A stretch of DNA of 64,000 nucleotides from the NCBI RefSeq assembly GCF_013177735.1, contig NZ_WOEZ01000043.1, positions 1 through 64,000 of the forward strand. Reading direction: 5' to 3'. The notes beneath the pieces are model-generated. The model was not told the DNA's origin. It did not search any database and saw only the letters and a program-made list of their open reading frames with translations. Source of the stretch: Paraburkholderia elongata. GTDB taxonomy: Bacteria > Pseudomonadota > Gammaproteobacteria > Burkholderiales > Burkholderiaceae. Below are positions 33,755 through 42,160 of the stretch, piece after piece (position 1 is the stretch's first letter; each line of letters opens with the position of its first letter). A program made the position numbers and the translations under genes.

Positions 33755-35263
33755 ATGAAGATTCTGATCGCAGGCTTTCAACACGAGACCAACACGTTCG
33801 CGCCGACCAAGGCGTCGTTCCAGAGCTTCATCCAGGGCGAAGGTTTTCCGCCGCTGGCACGCGGCGTCGACGTGCTGAATCTGCGCGACGTAAATGTGCC
33901 GATCGGCGGTTTCATCAAGGTCGCGGAGGCACAAGGGCATGAGCTGATTCCGGTGATCTGGGCGGGCGCGAGCGCGTCGGCGCATGTGACCGTGGAAGCA
34001 TTCGAGCGCATTGCGGTCGAGATCACCGACGCTGTCAAAGCGGGCGGCTTCGATGCCATCTATCTGGACCTGCACGGAGCGATGGTCGCGGAGCATGCCG
34101 ACGACGGCGAAGGCGAGTTGCTTGAGCGCGTGCGAGCGGTGGTCGGCGACAGCATGCCGATCGTGGTGTCGCTTGATTTGCATGCGAACGTGACCGAACG
34201 TATGTTGAAGCATGCGGACGCGATGGTTGCGTACCGGACCTACCCGCACGTCGACATGGCCGAAACGGGCGAGCGTGCGGCGCACCTGCTCGACAGGCTG
34301 ATCGCGGAGAAGGGCAAATTCACGCGCGTCGTCCGGCGCATTCCATTTCTGATTCCGGTGAACGGCATGTGCACGCTGGTCGCGCCCGCCCATGACATGT
34401 ACACCGCGCTGGCATCGCTTGAGCGCGATACGGTCGTGTCGCTGTCGTTTGCGCCCGGTTTTCCGGCTGCGGACTTCCCCGAGTGCGGTCCGGTGATCTG
34501 GGGTTACGGATTCGACAATGACGCGCTCACGAAGGCGATCGACACGCTGTACGCCAGAATGCTCGCGGAGGAATCGTCATGGGAAGTGCCGTTCCTTACA
34601 CCCGACGAAGCCGTTATCGAAGCCATGCGGATCAGCCGGAACGCCGACAAGCCGGTCATCATCGCTGACACGCAGGATAACCCCGGCGTGGGCGGCGACT
34701 CGAATACGATGGGCATGGTTCGCGCGCTGCTGCGCAATGGTGCAACCGACGCGGCCGTCGGTGTGATCTGGGATGCGGACGCGGCGGCCGCCGCGCATCG
34801 CGCCGGTGTCGGCGCGCGCATCGAGCTTGCGCTGGCGGGCCGTTCAGGCGTGCCCGGCGATGAGCCGCTGAAAGGCACGTTCGAGGTGGAGCATGTGTCC
34901 GATGGCCGCTTCCGCTTTGACGGCCCGATGCTGAACGGCATGACGGGCGAACTCGGACCGGTTGCGTGCCTGCGTATAGAAGGCGTGCGAATCGCTGTCA
35001 GCAGCGTCAAGATGCAGATTTTCGATCGCAATCTCTATCGCGTTGCGGGCATCGAACCCGAGCTGATGAAGATTCTGGTCAATAAAAGCTCCGTCCATTT
35101 TCGTGCGGATTTTCAGGCTATCGCAGAGACCATTCTTGTCGCGAAGGCGCCCGGACCGATGGCTGCGGACCCGGCCGATCTGCCGTGGCAGCGTCTTGAC
35201 CCACACATCCGGGTACGTCCGAAGGGGCCTTCCTTCGACGAGATTCGCTCAGCCGCCGCATGA
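33755..35263 (+). CDS. M81-family metallopeptidase (MlrC-like)
   Basis: This 502-residue protein is a full-length M81/MlrC family member. It opens with the family hallmark MKILIAGFQHETNTFAPTK and has IYLDLHGAMVAEHADDGEGE, VSLDLHANVTERM, YRTYPHVDMAETG and the DTQDNPGVGGDSNTMGM segment; the conserved His and Asp residues are probable zinc ligands. MlrC is the third enzyme of microcystin breakdown, but most family members have unknown amide or peptide substrates. It is in an operon with an organic-anion transporter, so it may hydrolyse an imported small amide. Confidence 0.9.
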   Translation: MKILIAGFQHETNTFAPTKASFQSFIQGEGFPPLARGVDVLNLRDVNVPIGGFIKVAEAQGHELIPVIWAGASASAHVTVEAFERIAVEITDAVKAGGFDAIYLDLHGAMVAEHADDGEGELLERVRAVVGDSMPIVVSLDLHANVTERMLKHADAMVAYRTYPHVDMAETGERAAHLLDRLIAEKGKFTRVVRRIPFLIPVNGMCTLVAPAHDMYTALASLERDTVVSLSFAPGFPAADFPECGPVIWGYGFDNDALTKAIDTLYARMLAEESSWEVPFLTPDEAVIEAMRISRNADKPVIIADTQDNPGVGGDSNTMGMVRALLRNGATDAAVGVIWDADAAAAAHRAGVGARIELALAGRSGVPGDEPLKGTFEVEHVSDGRFRFDGPMLNGMTGELGPVACLRIEGVRIAVSSVKMQIFDRNLYRVAGIEPELMKILVNKSSVHFRADFQAIAETILVAKAPGPMAADPADLPWQRLDPHIRVRPKGPSFDEIRSAAA

Positions 35264-35355
35264 CAACACACTCGACCACACGAACTTCGCATGCGTGCCG
35301 GCGCGATTCAAGCTCGCGCGCTCATGAATGAAATCAACCTAAGAGGAGAATTCTC

Positions 35356-36405
35356 ATGTCGGATCAGATCAACCCCCGGCGCCGCTTTCTGCGGACCACG
35401 GCAGTCGGTATCGGCGCACTGGAATTGAGCCTGACCGGGCTTGTTCGCGCCCAGTCGAATCAATCCGCGCAAGACGTCGCTGCGACGAACGGCGCGACGT
35501 CGAATGCGTCGTTCGGCCAGATCAAACAGATCAACGCGGGCACGCTCAACGTGGGCTATGCGGAAGTCGGGCCGGAGAACGGTCCTGTCGTCATTCTCCT
35601 GCACGGCTGGCCTTACGACATCCATAGCTTCGTCGAGGTTGCGCCGATTCTTGCCGCGGCGGGCTATCGGGTCATCGTGCCGTATCTTCGCGGCTACGGC
35701 TCGACGCGTTTCCTGTCGAGCAAAACGATGCGCAATGGCGAGCAGGCCGTGGTCGCGGTCGACATCATCGCGCTGATGGATGCGTTGAAGATCCAGAAGG
35801 CGGTGTTTGGCGCGTTCGACTGGGGCGCGCGGACCGCGAACATTATCGCGGCGCTGTGGCCGGAGCGTTGTGCGGGGCAGGTTTCCGTCAGCGGCTATCT
35901 GATTGGCAGCCAGCAAGCCAACAAGGCGCCGTTGCCGCCAAAGGCCGAATTCGCGTGGTGGTATCAGTTTTACTTCGCCACCGAGCGCGGACGGCTTGGC
36001 TACGAGGCCAACCGGCATGATTTTTCGAAGCTCATCTGGCAGCTTGCGTCGCCGAAATGGAGCTTCGACGATGCGACTTATGACCGGTCCGCAGAGGCCT
36101 TCAAGAATCCGGATCATGTTGCAGTCGTGATTCACAACTATCGTTGGCGGCTGGGTCTCGTGAAGGGCGAGTCGCAATACGACGCGCTGGAAAAGCACCT
36201 TGCAGCGGCGCCCGTCATCACGGTCCCGACGATCACGATGGAAGGCGATGCGAACGGCGCGCCGCATCCTGATCCGGCGGCGTACGCGAAAAAATTCACC
36301 GGCAAGTACCAGCACCGGAATATCGATGGCGGCATTGGTCACAATTTGCCGCAAGAAGCGCCGAAAGCCTTCGCCGATGCCGTGATCGACGTAGCGCGCA
36401 TGTGA
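35356..36405 (+). CDS. Exported alpha/beta hydrolase, epoxide hydrolase-like
   Basis: This 349-residue protein has a twin-arginine signal (NPRRRFLRTTAVGIGALELS) and then an alpha/beta-hydrolase fold. Its motifs are of the epoxide hydrolase/haloalkane dehalogenase branch: HGWPYDIHSF oxyanion loop, GAFDWGARTAN with an Asp in the nucleophile position, and GGIGHNLPQEAP carrying the catalytic His. Export in folded form by Tat is likely. It is preceded by a good ribosome binding site (AGAGGAG) and stands about 90 bases after the M81 gene, so it may be the last gene of that operon. The substrate is unknown. Confidence 0.87.
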   Translation: MSDQINPRRRFLRTTAVGIGALELSLTGLVRAQSNQSAQDVAATNGATSNASFGQIKQINAGTLNVGYAEVGPENGPVVILLHGWPYDIHSFVEVAPILAAAGYRVIVPYLRGYGSTRFLSSKTMRNGEQAVVAVDIIALMDALKIQKAVFGAFDWGARTANIIAALWPERCAGQVSVSGYLIGSQQANKAPLPPKAEFAWWYQFYFATERGRLGYEANRHDFSKLIWQLASPKWSFDDATYDRSAEAFKNPDHVAVVIHNYRWRLGLVKGESQYDALEKHLAAAPVITVPTITMEGDANGAPHPDPAAYAKKFTGKYQHRNIDGGIGHNLPQEAPKAFADAVIDVARM

Positions 36406-36533
36406 CCCGCCTGCGCATCATCCTGGCGCGTCGCCGGTAAAGAAAGCGACACCGCTTCAACCCACCAGGCCATGATTGGCCGTAGAGGCTGCCTTGCTCG
36501 AATATCAGGATGCAACCGGCGAGGTGGCGCCGT

Positions 36534-37325
36534 TCAGGAGCCGCCGAACCAGTTGTAGCCCTGGTTCTCCCAGTAACCGCCGGGATATTCGTTCGTCACA
36601 CTGATCGCGACGATATGCTTCGGATTCTTGTAGCCGAGTTTGGTCGGAATGCGCAGCTTCATCGGGAAGCCGTATTTCGGCGGCAGCACCTCACCGTCAT
36701 AGGTCAATGTGAGCAGGGTCTGCGCATGCAACGCCGTCGGCATGTCGATGCTGGTCCAATAGTTGTCCGCGCAGTGCAGTGACACGTACTTTGCCGTCAT
36801 GTCCACGCCCGCACGATTCATGAAATCGGAGAAGCGCACGCCACCCCATCGGCCAATAGCACTCCATCCTTCGATGCAGATATGACGCGTAATCTGGCTT
36901 TCCTGCGGCAACGCGCGCAGTTCGTCGAGCGTCCAGACGCGTTTGCCATTCACCAAGCCACCTACCTGGAGCCGGTATGTAGCGGCGTCGACTTGGGGCA
37001 CATCGTCGACGCCGTAGAACGCGTTGAACGGAAACGGCCGTGTGATCATCGACTCGGGGTAGGTCGGGGCCATCTCGTTCGGATTGAACAGCAGGGCTTG
37101 CACGTCATCGTTGAAGAACGACATTCTGCGCAGCATGGTGTTCACTGACTTGTCATTGGACAAATCGCAGCCTGACAGCAGCGCAATACCGCCGAGCGTG
37201 AGGATTCGCTTTCCGAGCAGGCGACGTGCCGGATCTTTCAGTTCGTTGCGCGCATCCTTGATGATGGATTCAGCGTGAGACGAAAGAAACGTATCGGGCT
37301 TCACGGCCCGTTTTCGAAAAGTCAT
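36534..37325 (-). CDS. Molybdopterin-dependent oxidoreductase (sulfite oxidase/MsrP fold), probable Tat lipoprotein
   Basis: This 263-residue protein has the sulfite oxidase molybdopterin fold: TYRLQVGGLV, TLDELRALP, HICIEGWSAIGRWGGVRFSDF with the molybdenum-ligand Cys150, the LHCADNYWTSIDM segment and PMKLRIPTKLGYKNPKHIV. Near residue 53 a lipobox-like LSGC follows a hydrophobic stretch and a twin-arginine (ARRLLGKR), suggesting a Tat-exported, lipid-anchored protein. The ATG at 37325 follows GGAGG; longer frames run into the cytochrome gene. It lies 2 bases after the cytochrome b561 gene, so the pair forms a quinone-linked periplasmic reductase or dehydrogenase. The substrate is unknown; a methionine sulfoxide reductase-like role is possible. 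Confidence 0.88.
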   Translation of the reverse strand: MTFRKRAVKPDTFLSSHAESIIKDARNELKDPARRLLGKRILTLGGIALLSGCDLSNDKSVNTMLRRMSFFNDDVQALLFNPNEMAPTYPESMITRPFPFNAFYGVDDVPQVDAATYRLQVGGLVNGKRVWTLDELRALPQESQITRHICIEGWSAIGRWGGVRFSDFMNRAGVDMTAKYVSLHCADNYWTSIDMPTALHAQTLLTLTYDGEVLPPKYGFPMKLRIPTKLGYKNPKHIVAISVTNEYPGGYWENQGYNWFGGS

Positions 37326-37327
37326 GG

Positions 37328-37921
37328 CTACCTCCCACGAATCATCAAAAGCAGCGAGCGCGGCACAAGCGCGACCATGACGACGTGCATGACGAAAAAC
37401 GCCACCAGCACGCTCATTGCAACGAAGTGCACGACGCGCGCATTGTCGTATCCGCCCATCAGCGTACGCAGCAGCGGGAACTGCACCGACTTCCATATCG
37501 CCAGTCCCGACAGGATGACGAGCGCAATATCGACGATGGCGACGAGATAGGCGAATTTCTGTACCGCGTTGTAGCGTGTGAGGTCCTCATGCCCGAGCTT
37601 GCCACGCAGCGCGGCGACGAGATCGGTTGTAAGTGACTCGAAGCTGATCGGCAGCAGTTTCCAGCGCAGACGTCCGGACGCCAGATTCAGCCCGACGTAT
37701 ACGATGAAATTCGCGACCAGCATCCACATGATCGCGAAATGCCATTGCAATGCGCCGCCGAGCCAGCCGCCCAATGTGATGGCGGAAGGAAATCGCAAGA
37801 CTGGAAAGATCGGTGAGGCATCATAGACCTGCCAGCCGCTCATGACTATCAGTACGACAGCGAGCGCGTTAATCCAGTGCGTGATGCGGACCCAGGCGGG
37901 TTGAATCGTTACGTGGCTCAA
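37328..37921 (-). CDS. Cytochrome b561-type membrane subunit
   Basis: This protein of about 197 residues has four transmembrane segments with histidines placed for two b hemes (VRITHWINALAVVLIVMSGW in helix 1; LQWHFAIMWML; VHFVAMSVLVAFFVMHV in helix 4). It belongs to the cytochrome b561/YedZ-like group that passes electrons between quinone and a periplasmic partner, here the molybdopterin protein 2 bases downstream. The start is unclear: a longer GTG frame at 38083 crosses a strong hairpin and gives unconserved residues, so the TTG at 37921 (giving MSHVTIQPAWVRITHW) is preferred. Confidence 0.83.
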   Translation of the reverse strand: MSHVTIQPAWVRITHWINALAVVLIVMSGWQVYDASPIFPVLRFPSAITLGGWLGGALQWHFAIMWMLVANFIVYVGLNLASGRLRWKLLPISFESLTTDLVAALRGKLGHEDLTRYNAVQKFAYLVAIVDIALVILSGLAIWKSVQFPLLRTLMGGYDNARVVHFVAMSVLVAFFVMHVVMVALVPRSLLLMIRGR

Positions 37922-38026
37922 AGCGATCTCGTGATTGATGAGGTTGCCCGTCGTTGGAAACGCCAATCCGGCGCCTTGAGATTTGTTATTGACTACGTGA
38001 CGCGGCTTGCGATCAGATCGGCAGCA

Positions 38027-38076
38027 TGCCCGTGACAGGAAGAGCGCCTCAAGCACTACCTTTCCTGTCACGGGCA
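38027..38076. terminator. Strong 15-bp inverted repeat between hydrolase and cytochrome genes
   Basis: TGCCCGTGACAGGAA (38027-38041) pairs perfectly with TTCCTGTCACGGGCA (38062-38076) around a 20-base loop. It begins 29 bases past the stop codon of the minus-strand hydrolase, so a transcription terminator is the simplest reading, although there is no T tract. The length and perfection of the arms could also mark a recombination or mobile-element remnant. Confidence 0.5.
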
Positions 38077-38104
38077 CATCCACTGCTAGCGGAAGACCAA
38101 TGGC

Positions 38105-38878
38105 TTACTGGCCAGACTGCTGTGCCGCCTGTTCGATCATTGCAGCGACTTCCCGCGGATGGGATTCAAACACCGCATGGCTTGCGCCGTTGATTTCGAC
38201 CGTAGTCGCGTGAGCTCGCGATGCATACATGCGTTCGAGCTCCGGATTGATGATCTTGTCGGCCTTCGCGACCATATACCAGCTCGGCTTTGTCTTCCAT
38301 GCCGGATCGGAAACCTGCGCGGAGAACTCGGATGCCGCGAGCGGTATCTGCGCGTGCGCTTCGAACTCGGCCTGCGCGCGGGGCAGGTCGGGTGCGAATT
38401 GCAACGGATAGTCGGCCGGTTTCAGGTAAACAAAATTGTCCGGCGTTCCGACGATGGACAGGGGGCCACCCGGGTACTTCTTGCCGTTCTCACCGATGGT
38501 TTCACCGGCGTCGAGCGCATGGGCGGCGATATACACCAGCGACTTCACGTGATCGTCGTTCCCGGCTTCACTAATGATCGCGCCAGCATAGCTGTGACCG
38601 ACAAGTACGCACGGACCGTCGAGGCTATTGAGCACACGCTTCGTGGCAGTCACGTCGTCGTTAAACGACGTCAGGGGTTGTTGCACCAGTGTGACGTGGT
38701 AGCCGTCTTTCGTCAGAATGTTGTAGACGGGACGCCAGCCTGCGGCATCGGCGAATGCGCCGTGGACCACCACGATGTTCTTGACAGGTGCGGCAAAAGC
38801 AGGCGCAGCGGCAGTGGTAAGCAGGCAGAGTGCAGCAGCGGCTTGCGCCGCGGCGGACCGTAACGTCGGGAAACGCAT
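38105..38878 (-). CDS. Secreted alpha/beta hydrolase, paralogue 1
   Basis: This 257-residue hydrolase has a Sec signal peptide (LRSAAAQAAAALCLLTTAAA, cut near residue 31) and a lid-poor alpha/beta fold: VVVHGAFADAAGWRPV oxyanion region, VGHSYAGAIISEAGN with the nucleophile Ser, and GASHAVFESHP with the catalytic His. It resembles EstC/plant salicylate-esterase-like hydrolases common in soil proteobacteria. The ATG at 38878 precedes the signal peptide; a longer frame adds unconserved sequence. A close paralogue lies at 41281-42060. The substrate is unknown. Confidence 0.87.
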   Translation of the reverse strand: MRFPTLRSAAAQAAAALCLLTTAAAPAFAAPVKNIVVVHGAFADAAGWRPVYNILTKDGYHVTLVQQPLTSFNDDVTATKRVLNSLDGPCVLVGHSYAGAIISEAGNDDHVKSLVYIAAHALDAGETIGENGKKYPGGPLSIVGTPDNFVYLKPADYPLQFAPDLPRAQAEFEAHAQIPLAASEFSAQVSDPAWKTKPSWYMVAKADKIINPELERMYASRAHATTVEINGASHAVFESHPREVAAMIEQAAQQSGQ

Positions 38879-39096
38879 GGTGAATCCTTGAATAATGGAA
38901 ACGCAACAATCGATTAGGATTGTTGAATGAATGGAAAAGAAGACCGTAATGTCAGCGGCATGAGGCGACTTGCAGTCGCTGTCGTAGTCATCCACGATCT
39001 CCAGCACCCTATCACGCCGGCGCTGTGGCCGCCCGCGCTTACAGCAAATGGGGCCGCTCATCGCCGCGAGCGGCCTCAGTGGACCGACATCATGCG

Positions 39097-39711
39097 TTAG
39101 AACTGGGGCACCAAGCCGTCCTTTTCGACGAACATCACGTGAGCGTCATAAACACCGTTCGCACCCGGTGTCACCACGAGGAACACCTTCTTTCCTGCCG
39201 TCAGATCCGCTTTGCTCGCCGGAACCGGCGTCACGACGGGCACGTTTGCCGGCACTGTCACCGTGCTGGTGCCGCCCTTGTATGACAGATTCAGTTCACG
39301 GCCGTTGGTGCCGGTGACAACCGACACCACGTTTGCATTCGTCATTGTGCTGTTGGGACCGAAGTCATAAGCGAAATGTCCTTCGGCCGTACCGCGTGCC
39401 GCCTCAGGAAAAACGATCATCGAAGTGGCAGTCAATTTCCCATCGCTGCCCGTGATCGCTGGCGTCCCCACGTACGAACCGACTTTGGCATCGGAAAGCT
39501 TGGCGGGCTTGAAAGCCGACACCCCGACGTCCGGCTTGACATCAATCGACACGGTGTCGCCGCTGTTCCTGTGTACGGTCAGAATTTCGCCTTTGAACGA
39601 CACGACATCGCCACGAATTCGTTCCGGTTTGACGTCAGGCGTTTGCGCAAAAGACGCGCTCGAAAGCGCAAGGGCAGCGAATAAGGCAGCTAGTTTGTAA
39701 TGAATCGACAC
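39097..39711 (-). CDS. Periplasmic protein with DUF5666-like beta domains
   Basis: This 204-residue protein has a clear signal peptide (MSIHYKLAALFAALALSSASFA) and then beta-strand-rich sequence of the OB-like DUF5666 type: RIRGDVVSFKGEILTVHRNS, KVGSYVGTPAITGSDGKLTA and, near the end, LNLSYKGGTSTVTVPANVPV and KKVFLVVTPGANGVYDAH. These proteins are small periplasmic or exported proteins of unknown function. It is a single minus-strand gene between two secreted hydrolases and likely belongs to the same secreted-protein group. Confidence 0.7.
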   Translation of the reverse strand: MSIHYKLAALFAALALSSASFAQTPDVKPERIRGDVVSFKGEILTVHRNSGDTVSIDVKPDVGVSAFKPAKLSDAKVGSYVGTPAITGSDGKLTATSMIVFPEAARGTAEGHFAYDFGPNSTMTNANVVSVVTGTNGRELNLSYKGGTSTVTVPANVPVVTPVPASKADLTAGKKVFLVVTPGANGVYDAHVMFVEKDGLVPQF

Positions 39712-39876
39712 GAGTTACTCCATCTATGTGAATGCGATTGAATCGGAGCGCCAGACGCTGGCAGACGCCACGGTTGCAGCAACCATCTTGCATCGGACCG
39801 GAGCGCTCTGCGTGGGACCGGAGTAAGTGCTGAAGCACTAACTCCGGTCGACATGCGCTGCCAGGGCGCAAACGAC

Positions 39877-40182
39877 TCACGCCAGTTGATTCTTCATGCC
39901 CAGGACGTCGATCGGTTCGATCGACGGGGGGCTTGCCAGCATCTCGTCGGCGTGCGCCGCCAGGGCGGCGGCAATACTTCCGTGCAGGTGTGCCTGGCGA
40001 TCCTCTTCACTTGCAAAGGCGTCGAAGATGCCAAACGTTGTTGGCGACAGCCTGAGGGCAAACCAGATCGGCGTGGTCGCCTCCTGGCCTGCCATGTCAA
40101 GGCCGGCAGCAAGGAAGTCTGCTACTGCCTGCTCCTTTCCCGGTCTGGCTTCAAGTCGGACAAATAATGCGTTTCTGATCAT
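39877..40182 (-). CDS. Antibiotic biosynthesis monooxygenase (ABM) family protein
   Basis: This 101-residue protein has the dimeric alpha-beta-barrel ABM fold: FVRLEARPGKEQAVADFLAA, a central WFALRLSPTTFGIFDAFASE segment and a C-terminal helix before PIDVLGMKNQLA. Such proteins include small cofactor-free monooxygenases and stress-related proteins; substrate prediction is not possible. It is divergent from the GlxA-type regulator at 40291, with about 100 bases between, and is a likely target of it. Confidence 0.83.
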   Translation of the reverse strand: MIRNALFVRLEARPGKEQAVADFLAAGLDMAGQEATTPIWFALRLSPTTFGIFDAFASEEDRQAHLHGSIAAALAAHADEMLASPPSIEPIDVLGMKNQLA

Positions 40183-40290
40183 CTTCCTTCTCCAGTGTCC
40201 GCGTGAGAGGCTCTGCGGTGAGTGACACTGTACAAACAGAGTGCGCTGGGGAATACTGTCTCAATCGACAATATTGGTATCAATCCTGCC

Positions 40291-41250
40291 ATGCGAATTT
40301 TTGTCCTCGCACTCGAAGGGGTGTTCGACACGGGTCTCACGACCGTGCTCGATAGCTTGACGATGGCCAACAGTCTTGCGCGCACGACGGGGATGGCCAC
40401 AGCGGGCTTCGACATCACCGTGGTGGGGATGCGGCCCGAGGTGCGTACCTCGCTTGGGATGCAAGTGCCCGTCCACGATGTGACCGACATGCCTGCCCCG
40501 GATTGGGTCGTCGTACCGGCGCTCAACCGCACGACGGCCGAGGAACTCGTGCCTGCACTTGGCCGGGACGATGTGGTCGATGCGTTAGGTACTTTGCGCT
40601 CGTGGCGCAGTGGCGGCACCCGCGTTGCAGCCGCCTGTACGGGTACGTTCGTGCTGGCTGAAAGCGGCTTGCTCGACGGAGGCGAAGCCACGACCACCTG
40701 GTGGCTCTCACCGCTGTTCCGGCAGCGTTACCCGCACGTGCGCCTGGATGCGCATCGAATTGTCGTCCCCAGCGGCGGCGCGCTGACGGCAGGGGCGGCC
40801 CTGAGCCACCTCGACCTTGCACTCTGGTTGATCCGCAACAACAGTCCTGAGCTTGCGGCGCTCGTGGCCAAGTACCTCGTATTCGATACACGGCTGTCGC
40901 AGTCTGCCTATGCGATCTCCGATCACCTCTCCCATTCGGACCCGCTCGTCGAGCGTTTCGACCGTTGGGTGCGCGAACACCTCGACGCTGCAATCTCGCT
41001 CGACGTCGTCGCCGATGCATTGGCGACCAGCAAGCGGACGTTGACGCGACGTCTGGACGCCGTGCTCGGCAAAACGCCGGTCGAGTACATTCAGGATCTG
41101 CGGATCGAGCGCGCCATCCAACTGCTCAAGACGAGCAAGCTCACCGTTGATCGCATTGCCGAGCAGGTCGGATATGCGGATGGCGTCACTTTGCGAACGT
41201 TGCTTCGGCGGCGGATAGGTAAGGGAGTGCGTGAGTTGCGGGGATCTTGA
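40291..41250 (+). CDS. GlxA-type regulator: DJ-1/PfpI domain plus AraC helix-turn-helix
   Basis: This 319-residue regulator has an N-terminal class I glutamine amidotransferase-like (DJ-1/PfpI) domain (about 1-190: GVFDTGLTTVLDSLTMAN, WVVVPALN, AAACTGTFVLAESGLL) and a C-terminal AraC DNA-binding domain (ISLDVVADALATSKRTLTRRL, then LKTSKLTVDRIAEQVGYADG). The elbow-like AACTG Cys is kept, but such domains act as sensors, not enzymes. The ATG at 40291 starts the fold; a GTG at 40222 is possible. It is flanked by an ABM protein and two secreted hydrolases, which it may control. Confidence 0.88.
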   Translation: MRIFVLALEGVFDTGLTTVLDSLTMANSLARTTGMATAGFDITVVGMRPEVRTSLGMQVPVHDVTDMPAPDWVVVPALNRTTAEELVPALGRDDVVDALGTLRSWRSGGTRVAAACTGTFVLAESGLLDGGEATTTWWLSPLFRQRYPHVRLDAHRIVVPSGGALTAGAALSHLDLALWLIRNNSPELAALVAKYLVFDTRLSQSAYAISDHLSHSDPLVERFDRWVREHLDAAISLDVVADALATSKRTLTRRLDAVLGKTPVEYIQDLRIERAIQLLKTSKLTVDRIAEQVGYADGVTLRTLLRRRIGKGVRELRGS

Positions 41251-41280
41251 GCCGCCGTGGCCATGCTTGGTCAGTCCCTG

Positions 41281-42060
41281 CTACTTTGCCTGACGTGCTG
41301 CCGAGATGATTGCAGCGGCGACCTCTTGAGGTTTCGATAGCATCGGTACGTGACTTGCATCGACATCGAGGGTCGTAGCACCGATCTGTTTCGCCAATTT
41401 CATCTGGAAGCTGGTAGGGACTATCTGGTCCTTCGTCGAGACAACATACCAGGACGGCTTGTCATGCCACGCCGCGTGACCAATCTTTTCGTCGAGACAG
41501 CCCGAATACCACGGCCCTTGCGTCGCAGCGAGCACAAGCGCTTGCGCGTGGGAAACATCGGGCGCGAAATTTTCGACCATCGCTTTATCGGACAGCGTCA
41601 GGAAACCCGCAGCGTCCTTGTGCAGCTCGGCCACCCACGAAGGCGCCGGCAGCCCTTTCTGAATGTCGTTGGCCGATTGTCCGCTGTCGGGTGCAAACGC
41701 TGCCACATACACGAGCGCTTTGACCTTGTCGTTGTTACCCGCCTCCGTGATGACGGACCCTGCCCACGAATGGCCAACCAGCACCACCGGACCGTTTTGC
41801 CGGTCGATCGCACGGGTCGTGGCCGAAACGTCATCGCCCAGTGACGTCAGTGGGTTTTGCACGGACGTCACGTGCAGGCCTTTTGCTTCGAGGAGAGGAA
41901 TGACCTTGTTCCAGCTCGATCCGTCCGCGAAGGCACCATGTACCAGCACAACGTTCTTTCCTGCGAGATCAGGATCGGACGCGGCCTGCGCAGTGGCAAC
42001 GGATAGCAGACCACCGGCGATGGCGAGTGACAATAACCCTTTCTTGAGCAGCGTATTCAA
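41281..42060 (-). CDS. Secreted alpha/beta hydrolase, paralogue 2
   Basis: This 259-residue hydrolase has a Sec signal peptide (LLSLAIAGGLLSVATAQAAS) and the same fold and motifs as the protein at 38105-38878: NVVLVHGAFADGSSWNKV, LTSLGDDVSATTRAID, VGHSWAGSVITEAGNNDKVK with the nucleophile Ser, and VDASHVPMLSKPQE with the catalytic His. The two are paralogues separated by 2.4 kb and a regulator, which suggests local duplication. It is convergent with the GlxA-type regulator. The substrate is unknown. Confidence 0.87.
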   Translation of the reverse strand: MNTLLKKGLLSLAIAGGLLSVATAQAASDPDLAGKNVVLVHGAFADGSSWNKVIPLLEAKGLHVTSVQNPLTSLGDDVSATTRAIDRQNGPVVLVGHSWAGSVITEAGNNDKVKALVYVAAFAPDSGQSANDIQKGLPAPSWVAELHKDAAGFLTLSDKAMVENFAPDVSHAQALVLAATQGPWYSGCLDEKIGHAAWHDKPSWYVVSTKDQIVPTSFQMKLAKQIGATTLDVDASHVPMLSKPQEVAAAIISAARQAK

Positions 42061-42160
42061 AATAGTGCCTCGTTAAAAAGTAGGAATGGAGGCGGCGTCA
42101 CGTAGTCGAGCATCACATTGCTTCAGCCAAAGTGATGTGCCGCATGCGCCGCGCAATATT

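Noticed and set aside
37922..38083. Upstream extension of the cytochrome b561 gene to a GTG at 38083
   Set aside because: The extension crosses a 15-bp perfect hairpin and gives residues unlike cytochrome b561; the TTG at 37921 gives a family-like N-terminus.
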